A stretch of DNA of 12,289 nt. It comes from Phycisphaerales bacterium UBA1845. GTDB lineage: Bacteria > Planctomycetota > Phycisphaerae > UBA1845. The stretch lies in assembly GCA_002338715.1 (NCBI GenBank), contig DDIR01000115.1, positions 7,718 to 20,006 on the forward strand. The letters are read 5' to 3'. The position numbers were made by a program, and so were the translations under genes. Each line of letters opens with the position of its first letter. Position 1 is the stretch's first letter. Shown piece by piece: positions 1 to 6,131 of the stretch. Below the pieces are notes generated by a model. That model saw nothing but the letters and a program-made list of their open reading frames with translations, searched no databases and had not been told where the DNA came from.

Positions 1-1
1 C

Positions 2-1960
2 GTCATTGTACTGGTTGTGCTTGTTGGTGGAATTGTCGCCGAGCGTGTGCGTGCGAATCAGGCGATCACGGCCAGGGAACAAGCTGTCGCGGAACGTGAA
101 AAGGCAGAAACGGAGGCGGCCCGAGCCAACCGGGTCGTCAAGTTCCTCAATGACATGCTAGCGAAGGTGACGCCGGATGAAGCCATGGGCGAGAGTGTCA
201 CCGTTCAGGAAGTTCTGGACGCCGTTGCTGCCGACATCGACAATGAGCTATCCGATGCTCCGGAAGTTGAAGCGACGATTCGGTTCGTGATCGGTCAAAC
301 CTATCGTGCACAAGGACTCGACCCGCAGGCAAAGGCAATGCTGACCAAGGCATCGCAATTGCACACATCGCTGGGGATCCGAACGTTGGAAACCGCACAG
401 ATCCTCAAGTCGCTCGGTGGAACGCTCGTCGATTTGAGTGAATTCGATGCGGCGCTTGCGGCGTTTGACGCCTCCCTTGCAATCGCGGAAGACGAGCAAG
501 GCCCCAACGGCGATATTGCACTAGGCGTACACACAGAACGCGGCGAAGTGCTGTATGCCCGCGGGCGTTTTGAGGAAGTCGCCGACACCTTGCGCCGTGT
601 GATTGAAATACGCGTCGCACGCGATGGCGAGGACGACGCAGAAGTGCAGATGAATCGTGCGAATCTCGCGATGGTGCTGCAGCAGTTGGGTGAATATGAA
701 CAAGCCATGACACTGATGCAAGGTGCGTTGGACTGGTATACAAAGAACAACGGGGAAGCAGACTCGATAACATTGGCCCTGCGCGAAGCGCTCGCAAACA
801 TCGCGTTTACGGGCGGCGATCATGAGGCATCCAACAGAATCTCACGCGAGATCATCGAAGCCTACCGAAAGCACTTCGGAAATGAGCACGCTGCTCTCGC
901 CAATGCGCTTTATCAATTGGGTGCACGCCTGACGATTTCCTCTCAATATGCGGAAGCCGAGGATCGCCTAAGGGAGGCACTGGCGATACGAGAAAAAACG
1001 CTGGGGCCTGAAAATATCGAAATCGCCCAAGTGCTGTCGAGATTGGCAAGCGCAGTCGCGAATCAAGGGCGAGTCACGGAGGCACTCGACATGGAAGCAC
1101 GCGCGCTGCGGGTCTTCGAGAGCCTCGGCGAAACGGAATCAGTCCCGTTTGCATGGGCGCTGCACGAACACGCCAGCACCCTTCTCAAGTCTGGCGACTG
1201 CGACGCGGCCAAGGAGATTGAGCAACGCGCAGCCGAACTTCTTGAAAGGTTTTTTGGTACGGACAGCGATCGGGCGATGCCCAGCCGCCATGCGCTTGCA
1301 TTGATCGAAGTTCTGTGCGGCGATACGGACAAGGGTGTGTTTCTGTCTGAGAAACTATTGGCTGACAGGCGACGAATCCTTGCGCCGGATCATCCCGACA
1401 TTCCGATTACATTGCTGCTGCTGGGTCGTGCGTACATGTCAGCCGGCAAACTCGAAGACGCCGCCAAGACCTATGGCGAAGCCATCGAATTGTACGCGGC
1501 GCTTGGCGACAGTTACGACAATGAGCGCATGTACGCGATGGCCGACCGATCAATCTGCCTTCAGGTCCTCGGTCGATCGAATGAAGGATTACCGCTGGCT
1601 AAGGAAGCTCATACGTGGTTTGCGACCCACGACGCACCAGAAGGTCGAAAAAATTTGGCCCGCGCCGCGCTGGCAGGTGCGCTGCTCGATCAATCCGATA
1701 CACACGGAGCCGGTATAGTGCTCGATTCCGGAGCGGTCGCACCTGAAGCAGCATCTCTAGACCGCGAAGTGAAGAAAGCGGAAGCCTTCTTGTGCACCGC
1801 CAAGGCCCGCTGGTTGGTTAACATCGACAAGCCTGAAGAGTCACAAGCGAACTTCTCCCGCGCCGAGAAGTTGCTAAGCGATCTCTGGGGCGATTCGCAT
1901 CCTATCACGCTGTGGAGCAAGGCGTTCATCCACCCGGCCAATGCATCGAACAACGAATAA
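2..1960 (+). CDS. TPR-rich C-terminal part of a membrane protein, probably a Ser/Thr protein kinase (5'-truncated)
   Basis: The reading frame is already open at base 2, so the gene starts before the window; the GTG at 17 is internal. The visible part begins with a hydrophobic stretch (VIVLVVLVGGIVA, the end of a membrane helix). A charged coiled coil rich in Ala, Glu and Arg follows, then the sequence FLNDMLAKV and a TVQEVLD segment. From about residue 80 there are roughly ten TPR-like units of about 42 residues, of the kinesin-light-chain/TPR_12 type (for example AEAEDRLREALAIREKTLG, with the typical G-x-Y/F-x-x-A spacing). This helix, coiled coil, FLxxML and TPR order is known from the C-terminal half of PknB-like kinases of Planctomycetota, which have a cytoplasmic kinase domain upstream. 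The kinase domain itself is not in the window, so that part is inference. The TPRs would lie outside the cytoplasm and bind proteins or peptides. The frame ends at TAA 1958-1960 without frameshift. Confidence 0.8.
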   Translation, partial: VIVLVVLVGGIVAERVRANQAITAREQAVAEREKAETEAARANRVVKFLNDMLAKVTPDEAMGESVTVQEVLDAVAADIDNELSDAPEVEATIRFVIGQTYRAQGLDPQAKAMLTKASQLHTSLGIRTLETAQILKSLGGTLVDLSEFDAALAAFDASLAIAEDEQGPNGDIALGVHTERGEVLYARGRFEEVADTLRRVIEIRVARDGEDDAEVQMNRANLAMVLQQLGEYEQAMTLMQGALDWYTKNNGEADSITLALREALANIAFTGGDHEASNRISREIIEAYRKHFGNEHAALANALYQLGARLTISSQYAEAEDRLREALAIREKTLGPENIEIAQVLSRLASAVANQGRVTEALDMEARALRVFESLGETESVPFAWALHEHASTLLKSGDCDAAKEIEQRAAELLERFFGTDSDRAMPSRHALALIEVLCGDTDKGVFLSEKLLADRRRILAPDHPDIPITLLLLGRAYMSAGKLEDAAKTYGEAIELYAALGDSYDNERMYAMADRSICLQVLGRSNEGLPLAKEAHTWFATHDAPEGRKNLARAALAGALLDQSDTHGAGIVLDSGAVAPEAASLDREVKKAEAFLCTAKARWLVNIDKPEESQANFSRAEKLLSDLWGDSHPITLWSKAFIHPANASNNE

Positions 1961-1983
1961 GCAGAGGGGCAGAATCTACGTTT

Positions 1984-2028
1984 GGGACTCAATAGGCGAC
2001 ATTGGGATTCCGTGGAATCCTGCGTCCC
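1984..2028. terminator. Hairpin region between convergent kinase-like gene and tRNA gene
   Basis: A palindrome GGATTCC-GT-GGAATCC lies at 2005-2020 and is flanked by GGGAC (1984-1988) and GTCCC (2024-2028), which can pair as an outer stem. It sits 24 bases after the stop codon of the TPR gene and downstream of the minus-strand tRNA, so it could end transcription from both sides. There is no good T-run right after it on the plus strand, so it is not a classical intrinsic terminator. The call is structural and tentative. Confidence 0.35.
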
Positions 2029-2060
2029 CTATTTGCGGGATCAACGAGACGTGTCAAAAA

Positions 2061-2134
2061 TGGGCGATACAGGACTTGAACCTGTGACCTCCTGCGTGTC
2101 GAGCAGGCGCTCTAGCCAACTGAGCTAATCGCCC
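2061..2134 (-). tRNA. tRNA-Val (anticodon GAC) with C33
   Basis: The minus strand folds into a full 74-nt cloverleaf. It has the acceptor stem GGGCGAT/ATCGCCC, a D arm GCTC-AGTTGGCTA-GAGC with G18G19, the anticodon arm CCTGC-TCGACAC-GCAGG, a five-base variable loop AGGTC, and the T arm ACAGG-TTCAAGT-CCTGT. The anticodon is GAC (plus-strand gtc at 2098-2100), which reads valine GUC/GUU codons, and the discriminator A73 fits valine. Position 33, just before the anticodon, is C (plus-strand g2101) instead of the nearly universal U. No CCA is encoded; A73 is followed at once by TTTTT (2060-2056), so CCA would have to be added by the nucleotidyltransferase. Confidence 0.93.
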
Positions 2135-2149
2135 CGAATGTGGATCGGG

Positions 2150-2178
2150 ATTCTATGCGGTCCCGTTCTCAGTGTCCA
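2150..2178 (-). promoter_or_regulatory. Sigma-70-like promoter of the tRNA-Val gene
   Basis: On the minus strand TGGACA (2178-2173) and TAGAAT (2155-2150) are separated by exactly 17 bases. Each box matches the housekeeping consensus at five of six positions. The -10 box lies 15 bases before the mature tRNA 5' end, leaving a leader of about 8 bases. Position and spacing fit a promoter for the tRNA alone. Confidence 0.65.
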
Positions 2179-2318
2179 GAGCACTCGGCATGCATTTGAG
2201 GAATCTGTTTGAGTTGTACTATCCAACGTTCAGCCCCCGGGTTCTCAGCCCCTCTGAGGCGGCGGGACGTGCCAATTGCGGATTCAGGACTGACTTGGGC
2301 CCAAATGCATCGCTCGGA

Positions 2319-2816
2319 TCACGGACTCTGCTCCAACTTGTCGAAACCCTGATCAAGAAGTTCCCAGAGGTATTCGTCGGCTGACCGACTTTTCCCGGAC
2401 TGCTGCCACAATGTCAGCACGGTTGTCGCAATTTCCCGTTTCGGCACGCCTGACGCTTCGAAGAACTCTCCGTAATCCTTCAATTGCCGGGCTTGGTAGA
2501 GCGCCGAATGGAACAAATAATGGGGCGAATTGGGAACGCCGGGAGAAAACGTATTCGCGAAGTGCCATGGTTCGATGTCGGCTACATCAATGACGTCGCC
2601 CTCCATCGCCTCTGACAGCGGCGTGTCTTCGATTCGCTGCGAAACTTGAATGAACCAGACGTATCGCGTGTAACGGGCCTGTCCGGTTTTGATGTTGATC
2701 TCCTGATCCTCGCTATTCAACTTCGTCCACGGAAAGAACAACGGTGCCACGAATGGTGTCATGACGGCCACCGCAACTACTGCTGCCACGATGATCTTCG
2801 CATTTTTCTTTTTCAC
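2319..2816 (-). CDS. Small membrane-anchored or secreted protein of unknown function
   Basis: This encodes 165 residues starting with GTG at 2816-2814. The start is supported by GAGGGG (2830-2825, minus strand) eight bases upstream. The N-terminus MKKKNAK is followed by a hydrophobic segment at residues 8-28, so the protein is an inner-membrane anchored or exported protein with one helix; no lipobox cysteine is present. The rest is soluble and acidic, with a recognisable stretch around residues 28-65 (FPWTKL, then INIKTGQARYTRYVWFIQVSQRIEDTPLS). I have an impression that short, poorly characterised planctomycetal proteins share an 'I/V-N-x-x-T/S-G-x-x-R-x-x-R' strand pattern like this, but I cannot name a family. 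It is divergent from the DNA methyltransferase gene, and the two 5' ends nearly touch. There is no catalytic motif and no sign that it is a restriction enzyme. The ORF is probably real, given signal sequence, ribosome binding site and clean composition. Confidence 0.7.
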   Translation of the reverse strand: MKKKNAKIIVAAVVAVAVMTPFVAPLFFPWTKLNSEDQEINIKTGQARYTRYVWFIQVSQRIEDTPLSEAMEGDVIDVADIEPWHFANTFSPGVPNSPHYLFHSALYQARQLKDYGEFFEASGVPKREIATTVLTLWQQSGKSRSADEYLWELLDQGFDKLEQSP

Positions 2817-2836
2817 TTGAGAATCCCCTCAAAGTG
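2814..2836. promoter_or_regulatory. Imperfect inverted repeat over the 5' end of the 165-aa gene
   Basis: CACTTGAG (2814-2821) and CTCAAAGTG (2828-2836) form a stem with one bulged A around the six-base loop AATCCC. On the minus strand the element covers the GTG start codon and most of the ribosome binding site of the 165-residue protein, so as RNA it could hide the site, or as DNA it could be an operator. It may also be chance. Confidence 0.25.
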
Positions 2837-2899
2837 TGGATCGTGTGGGCACCGATGACATCGCAGGCCCGAAACGCAAATACTTTGGCTCAAAAGAAC

Positions 2900-3958
2900 A
2901 TGCCGACGACCATCGGCACGGGCCCGTCATTTGAAATATTACCACCGACCCGATACCAAGGAAGCAAGCGGCGGATTTGCCCGTGGATTGGAGGCGTTCT
3001 TGCGCCGCTGGACTTCGAATCCGTACTTGATGCGTTTGGCGGGACGGGCAGCGTGGCTTACATGCTCAAGCACTTGGGCAAACGGGTCACGTATACCGAC
3101 ATCCTCACCGCCAACTGCGAGATGGCCGTCGCCCTGCTGGAGAACGATTCGACAACACTGGCTCCGGAGGCGGTCGACGGGATCCTCGCCGACATCGATC
3201 GTGTACGTCATCACGGATTCATCGCGAAGACTTTTTCCGGCATCTATTTTACCGACGAAGAGAACCGCTGGCTTGATGGGACTTGTCAGGTCATCCCCCT
3301 TATACCCGACCGGTTTGAGCGGGCGCTGGCGTGGTATGCCATATTCCAAGCCGCCGTCTCGAAGCGGCCTTATAATCTCTTTCATCGCGCGAATCTGAAT
3401 ATCCGGACGGCCAAGGTCGAGCGTTCGTTTGGTAATAAGACGACCTGGGACCGCAGCTTTGCGGCGCACGTTCGCCACTTCGTGACGCAAACCAATAGCG
3501 CGATCAAGCCCAGCAACGGGTCGTGTGACGTCCGCTGCAGCGACGTGATGGATGTCGCGGGCGAATTCGATCTCGTGTACATCGACCCGCCATATATCAA
3601 TCACCGCGGCACGGGCGTGGATTACTTTGGCTTCTATCACTTCCTCGAAGGGATGCTCGACTACGAACGTTGGCCCGGCCGCATCGACCATTCGTCCAAG
3701 CACTTGCGACTCGTCGGCGAGCGATCCTGTTGGAACGATCGAAAGCGCATCGGGCGGGCGTTTGAAGACCTCTTTGATCGCTTCAAGGGAAGTCAACTCG
3801 CGATCTCATATCGCAGCGATGGGATTCCGTCGATCGATGAACTTCAAGCGATGCTGCGCCGACAGAATCGACGCATTCGATTGCATACGGACAATCGGTA
3901 TCGATATGCGTTGAGCACGAACAAGCGATCGGCGGAAGTGTTGATCATCGCGGAATGA
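2900..3958 (+). CDS. D12-class (Dam-like) adenine-N6 DNA methyltransferase
   Basis: The product transfers a methyl group from S-adenosylmethionine to adenine N6 in a specific DNA sequence. From the ATG at 2900 it has 352 residues. Motif X, RYQGSKRR, is at residues 18-25. The SAM-binding motif I, FGGTG, is at 46-50, and an acidic T-D pair follows (VTYTDILTANC). The catalytic motif IV, DPPY, is at 229-232. The order X, I, IV is that of alpha-group (MethyltransfD12) enzymes such as Dam. The frame is open further upstream, with a GTG at 2834 and an ATG at 2855, but homology begins only after residue 15 here. No start has a clear Shine-Dalgarno site. ATGACA (2855-2860) and AATACT (2879-2884) might form a promoter giving a very short leader, which slightly favours 2900. 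No restriction endonuclease gene lies next to it, so it looks solitary. The target sequence cannot be told. Confidence 0.88.
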   Translation: MPTTIGTGPSFEILPPTRYQGSKRRICPWIGGVLAPLDFESVLDAFGGTGSVAYMLKHLGKRVTYTDILTANCEMAVALLENDSTTLAPEAVDGILADIDRVRHHGFIAKTFSGIYFTDEENRWLDGTCQVIPLIPDRFERALAWYAIFQAAVSKRPYNLFHRANLNIRTAKVERSFGNKTTWDRSFAAHVRHFVTQTNSAIKPSNGSCDVRCSDVMDVAGEFDLVYIDPPYINHRGTGVDYFGFYHFLEGMLDYERWPGRIDHSSKHLRLVGERSCWNDRKRIGRAFEDLFDRFKGSQLAISYRSDGIPSIDELQAMLRRQNRRIRLHTDNRYRYALSTNKRSAEVLIIAE

Positions 3959-3977
3959 TGTCGGAAACGCGGCCAAC

Positions 3978-4053
3978 CGTGCCACTGCTCTGTGAGCAGT
4001 GCGGGCATGTGACGACCACCGGCGCGCAACACTGCTCACAGAGCAGTGGCACG
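3978..4053. repeat. Nested palindromic repeat (REP/BIME-like), perfect 24-bp inverted repeat
   Basis: Positions 3978-4001 and 4030-4053 are exact reverse complements over 24 bases, separated by 28 bases. Each arm also holds its own hairpin: CACTGCTC-TGT-GAGCAGTG in the left arm and CACTGCTC-ACA-GAGCAGTG in the right arm, both with an eight-base stem and a three-base loop. The element fills the gap between the convergent methyltransferase and response-regulator genes. This position and the double-hairpin design are typical of REP/BIME-type intergenic repeats. It could end transcription or block exonucleases from both sides. Only one element occurs in the window, so repetition in the genome is inference. 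Confidence 0.8.
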
Positions 4054-4085
4054 CCTTATCGACACCACGGTGTTTGGCAATTTTC

Positions 4086-4508
4086 TTAGTGCAGGCTTCG
4101 GCGGGCGCCGATTTGTGATCGGACCAATTCGATCAGTGCTTTGCGATCGATCGGTTTGGTCAGGTAATCATCGGTGCCGCATTCGGTGGCACGTTCGATG
4201 TCAGCCGTTTCGTTCAGCGCCGTCACCATAATGATGATGATGTCGCGGGTGTTTGGGTTGGTTTTGATCTGCTTGCACAATTCAAATCCGGACATCTTGG
4301 GCATCATGATATCGAGCAGGATCAAATCGGGCTTGTCGGCACTGATCACGTCCAGCGCCTGCAATCCATCACACGCCGACGATGTGCGCACGTCGGGCAT
4401 CTCTTCGAGGTAAACCTCAAGGAGTTCCATGTTCTGGGCATTGTCGTCAACGATGAGAATGTGAAACTTCTGCCCGTCAGACTGTGATGTACCGCTCATT
4501 TCTGTCAT
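4086..4508 (-). CDS. Single-domain response regulator (CheY/PleD receiver type)
   Basis: The 140-residue protein is almost only a receiver domain. Expected residues are in place: the acidic pair D21 D22 in ILIVDD, the phosphate-accepting D66 in LILLDIMMPKMSG, the switch T96 in VTALN, and K118 in the LTKPID motif. There is no output domain; the last helix ends near residue 134 and a short basic tail RRSLH follows. It would be phosphorylated by a histidine kinase encoded elsewhere and act by binding a partner protein, or serve in a phosphorelay. Two starts are possible, ATG at 4508 and ATG at 4499; the GGAAAGG at 4516-4510 (minus) fits both, with short spacing to the first. It is downstream of rho on the same strand after a gap of about 146 bases, with its own candidate promoter. 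Confidence 0.93.
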   Translation of the reverse strand: MTEMSGTSQSDGQKFHILIVDDNAQNMELLEVYLEEMPDVRTSSACDGLQALDVISADKPDLILLDIMMPKMSGFELCKQIKTNPNTRDIIIIMVTALNETADIERATECGTDDYLTKPIDRKALIELVRSQIGARRSLH

Positions 4509-4592
4509 GCCTTTCCAATTGCTGCTCTGATTCCTGCAATTGCCCCCGTTTTTATGTCCGCCCCCGACCGGAATTCGCTTCGACTGGCCAAG

Positions 4593-4621
4593 GATATGCC
4601 GGAAAATTGCCGTGTCGTCAA
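4593..4621 (-). promoter_or_regulatory. Candidate promoter for the response regulator gene
   Basis: In the rho-response regulator gap the minus strand carries TTGACG (4621-4616), five of six bases of the -35 consensus, and 17 bases later CATATC (4598-4593), a weak -10 box. An alternative -10, TATCCT (4596-4591), would give a 19-base spacer. If real, the leader is about 80 bases. Within it CAATTGC (4516-4522) and GCAATTG (4536-4542) can pair just before the ribosome binding site. Confidence 0.3.
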
Positions 4622-4654
4622 GATCACGCGCCAGTCCCAGCGTCTCGCCGCCGA

Positions 4655-5887
4655 TCAGTAGCTCCCACCCATGACCTGCTGGACGAATTCATCGTTGTTC
4701 GCACACTTCATCAACGCACCGGTCAGTTTCTCCATCGCCTCGATCGGATTGCGATCGGTCAGCGTTCTGCGAATCGCGGTGGATGCTTTCAACGATGCTT
4801 CGTCGAGAAGCAATTCTTCCCGCCGAGTGCCCGATTGGAGCAGGTCGATCGCCGGCCAAACGCGCCGATCAGCCATCTTTCGGCTGAGCATGATCTCCAT
4901 GTTTCCGGTGCCCTTAAACTCGTTGAAGATCACGTCGTCCATGCGGCTTCCGGTTTCGATCAACGCAGAAGCGATGATAGTCAGCGAACCGCCATCTTCA
5001 ACTTTTCGCGCCGATCCGAAAATCGCCTTCGGTTCGAGCAAGGCGCTGACATCGAGCCCGCCAGACATTGTCCGCCCGCGGCCGCGATTGCCCACGTTAA
5101 ACGCTCGCCCCAGGCGCGTCAGCGAGTCGAGGAGGATCACAACATTTTCTCCCATCTCGACGTGGCGCTTGGCCTTGGCCGTCATCAACCGGGCGAGGCG
5201 AATGTGGTTCGCGACGTTTTCGTCGTTGCTGCTCGCGATGACTTCGCCATTGACCGTACGACGCATTTCGGTGACTTCTTCCGGACGTTCGTCGATCAGC
5301 AGCACCATCATGTAAATGTCGGGGTGATTGGTCGCGATACCGTGGGCCATCTGCTGAAGCAAGACCGTCTTGCCGGTTCGCGGCGGCGCGACAATCAAAC
5401 CGCGCTGACCGAGACCGATTGGAGCCATCAAGTCAACGACACGCATCGACGACGGTCCGCCAGGTGTCGAGAACTTCAACTGCTCCTGGGGGTTGATCGC
5501 GGTGAGGTCTTCGAACGGTGAAACGCTGGCGTAGTCTTCAAAGACTTTGCCGTTGATCGTCGCAACGCTCTTGAGTTGGAGTTTGGATGCCGGCTGGGCG
5601 TCCTGACTGCCGCCCCGATCGCGAGGGTTTCGACCGCGTCCGTTGCGTTGATTGCGACCTTTGTTCTGGCGCGGGCGGTTGTTGTTCTTGGAGACGGCGG
5701 CTTCACCGATGATCGTTTCGCCGCCGCGCAGTTGCAGCTCCGCCCGCATCTTCTCAGGCACAAACGGATCGGTGCTCATCATGCGGTAATTTGATTTGGC
5801 GAGACGAATGAAACCGCCCCCCCGCTCACCAGACGGTTCAAACGTCCCGGTGATGGTGTTGTCTTTTTTTGGTTCCGCGTCGGTCAT
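4655..5887 (-). CDS. rho: Transcription termination factor Rho
   Basis: This is a hexameric RNA-dependent ATPase that ends transcription at Rho-dependent sites. The product has 410 residues. Walker A is APPRTGKT at 167-174 (PPRTGKT instead of the common PPKAGKT). LIDERPEEVTEM is at 197-208, and Walker B with its serine, ILLDSLTRLGRAFN, at 251-264. The Q/R-loop region TMSGGLDVSALLEPKAIFGSARKVEDGG follows, and the C-terminus RREELLL is normal. The N-terminus differs: the roughly 45-residue helical Rho_N domain is missing, and the protein starts almost directly with the OB-fold RNA-binding domain (GGFIRLAKSNYR). That domain is interrupted at about residues 67-101 by an Asn/Arg/Gly-rich insert (NNNRPRQNKGRNQRNGRGR) before LKSVATING. 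The ATG start at 5887 has only a loose GGTGGGG upstream. A leader of up to about 240 bases separates it from the gene before it. Confidence 0.97.
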   Translation of the reverse strand: MTDAEPKKDNTITGTFEPSGERGGGFIRLAKSNYRMMSTDPFVPEKMRAELQLRGGETIIGEAAVSKNNNRPRQNKGRNQRNGRGRNPRDRGGSQDAQPASKLQLKSVATINGKVFEDYASVSPFEDLTAINPQEQLKFSTPGGPSSMRVVDLMAPIGLGQRGLIVAPPRTGKTVLLQQMAHGIATNHPDIYMMVLLIDERPEEVTEMRRTVNGEVIASSNDENVANHIRLARLMTAKAKRHVEMGENVVILLDSLTRLGRAFNVGNRGRGRTMSGGLDVSALLEPKAIFGSARKVEDGGSLTIIASALIETGSRMDDVIFNEFKGTGNMEIMLSRKMADRRVWPAIDLLQSGTRREELLLDEASLKASTAIRRTLTDRNPIEAMEKLTGALMKCANNDEFVQQVMGGSY

Positions 5888-6131
5888 CGTGGGTCACACC
5901 CCACCACAACAAACTGATCGATTCCGACCATGCGTAGTTTTCCTTGCCAGCCCAATAATGAAGTTACAATCCGATTGTGGCGGAGTCAGCCGTCGACAAC
6001 GACCACCTTGGCGCTTTTGTCGGATCGGGTGTACGGGAATGCTCGCTCTTGGATACACATCAGACATGTTTTGAAACCAGAGCGACAACCGAAGCATAGT
6101 CCAGCTTGTGATCATCTGCAAGTTTCGGGAG
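5888..6131 (-). other. Long leader/intergenic region upstream of rho
   Basis: These 244 bases lie between the stop codon of the PMT-like gene and the rho start. No coding frame with a ribosome binding site is convincing here. A weak promoter candidate on the minus strand is TTGCAG (6122-6117) and TATGCT (6099-6094) with a 17-base spacer, which would give rho a leader of about 200 bases. A long leader would fit the autoregulation of rho by Rho-dependent attenuation known in other bacteria, but nothing in the sequence proves it. Confidence 0.3.

Noticed and set aside
2061..2134. Assignment of the tRNA as tRNA-Asp(GTC)
   Set aside because: The plus strand shows gtc, but the cloverleaf is on the minus strand where the anticodon reads GAC, and A73 instead of G73 speaks for valine.
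2172..2384. A 70-codon plus-strand frame between the tRNA and the 165-residue gene
   Set aside because: It overlaps the tRNA promoter and the 3' end of the opposite gene and lacks a ribosome binding site.
2939..3796. A 285-codon open frame on the minus strand, antisense to the DNA methyltransferase
   Set aside because: It overlaps fully with a gene carrying all D12 motifs, shows no domain or signal of its own, and is explained by the codon composition of the opposite strand.
3978..4053. CRISPR array or attachment site as explanation for the paired repeats
   Set aside because: Only two copies in inverted orientation with a 28-base spacer, no cas or integrase gene nearby; an inverted palindromic repeat fits better.
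3978..4053. Terminal inverted repeats of an insertion sequence
   Set aside because: Just 28 bases lie between the arms, and no transposase gene or target duplication is visible; only a tiny non-autonomous element would remain possible.
4484..5521. A 345-codon plus-strand open frame opposite rho and the response regulator start
   Set aside because: Its protein is rich in His, Arg and Gln with no recognisable domain; the opposite strand encodes an unmistakable Rho.
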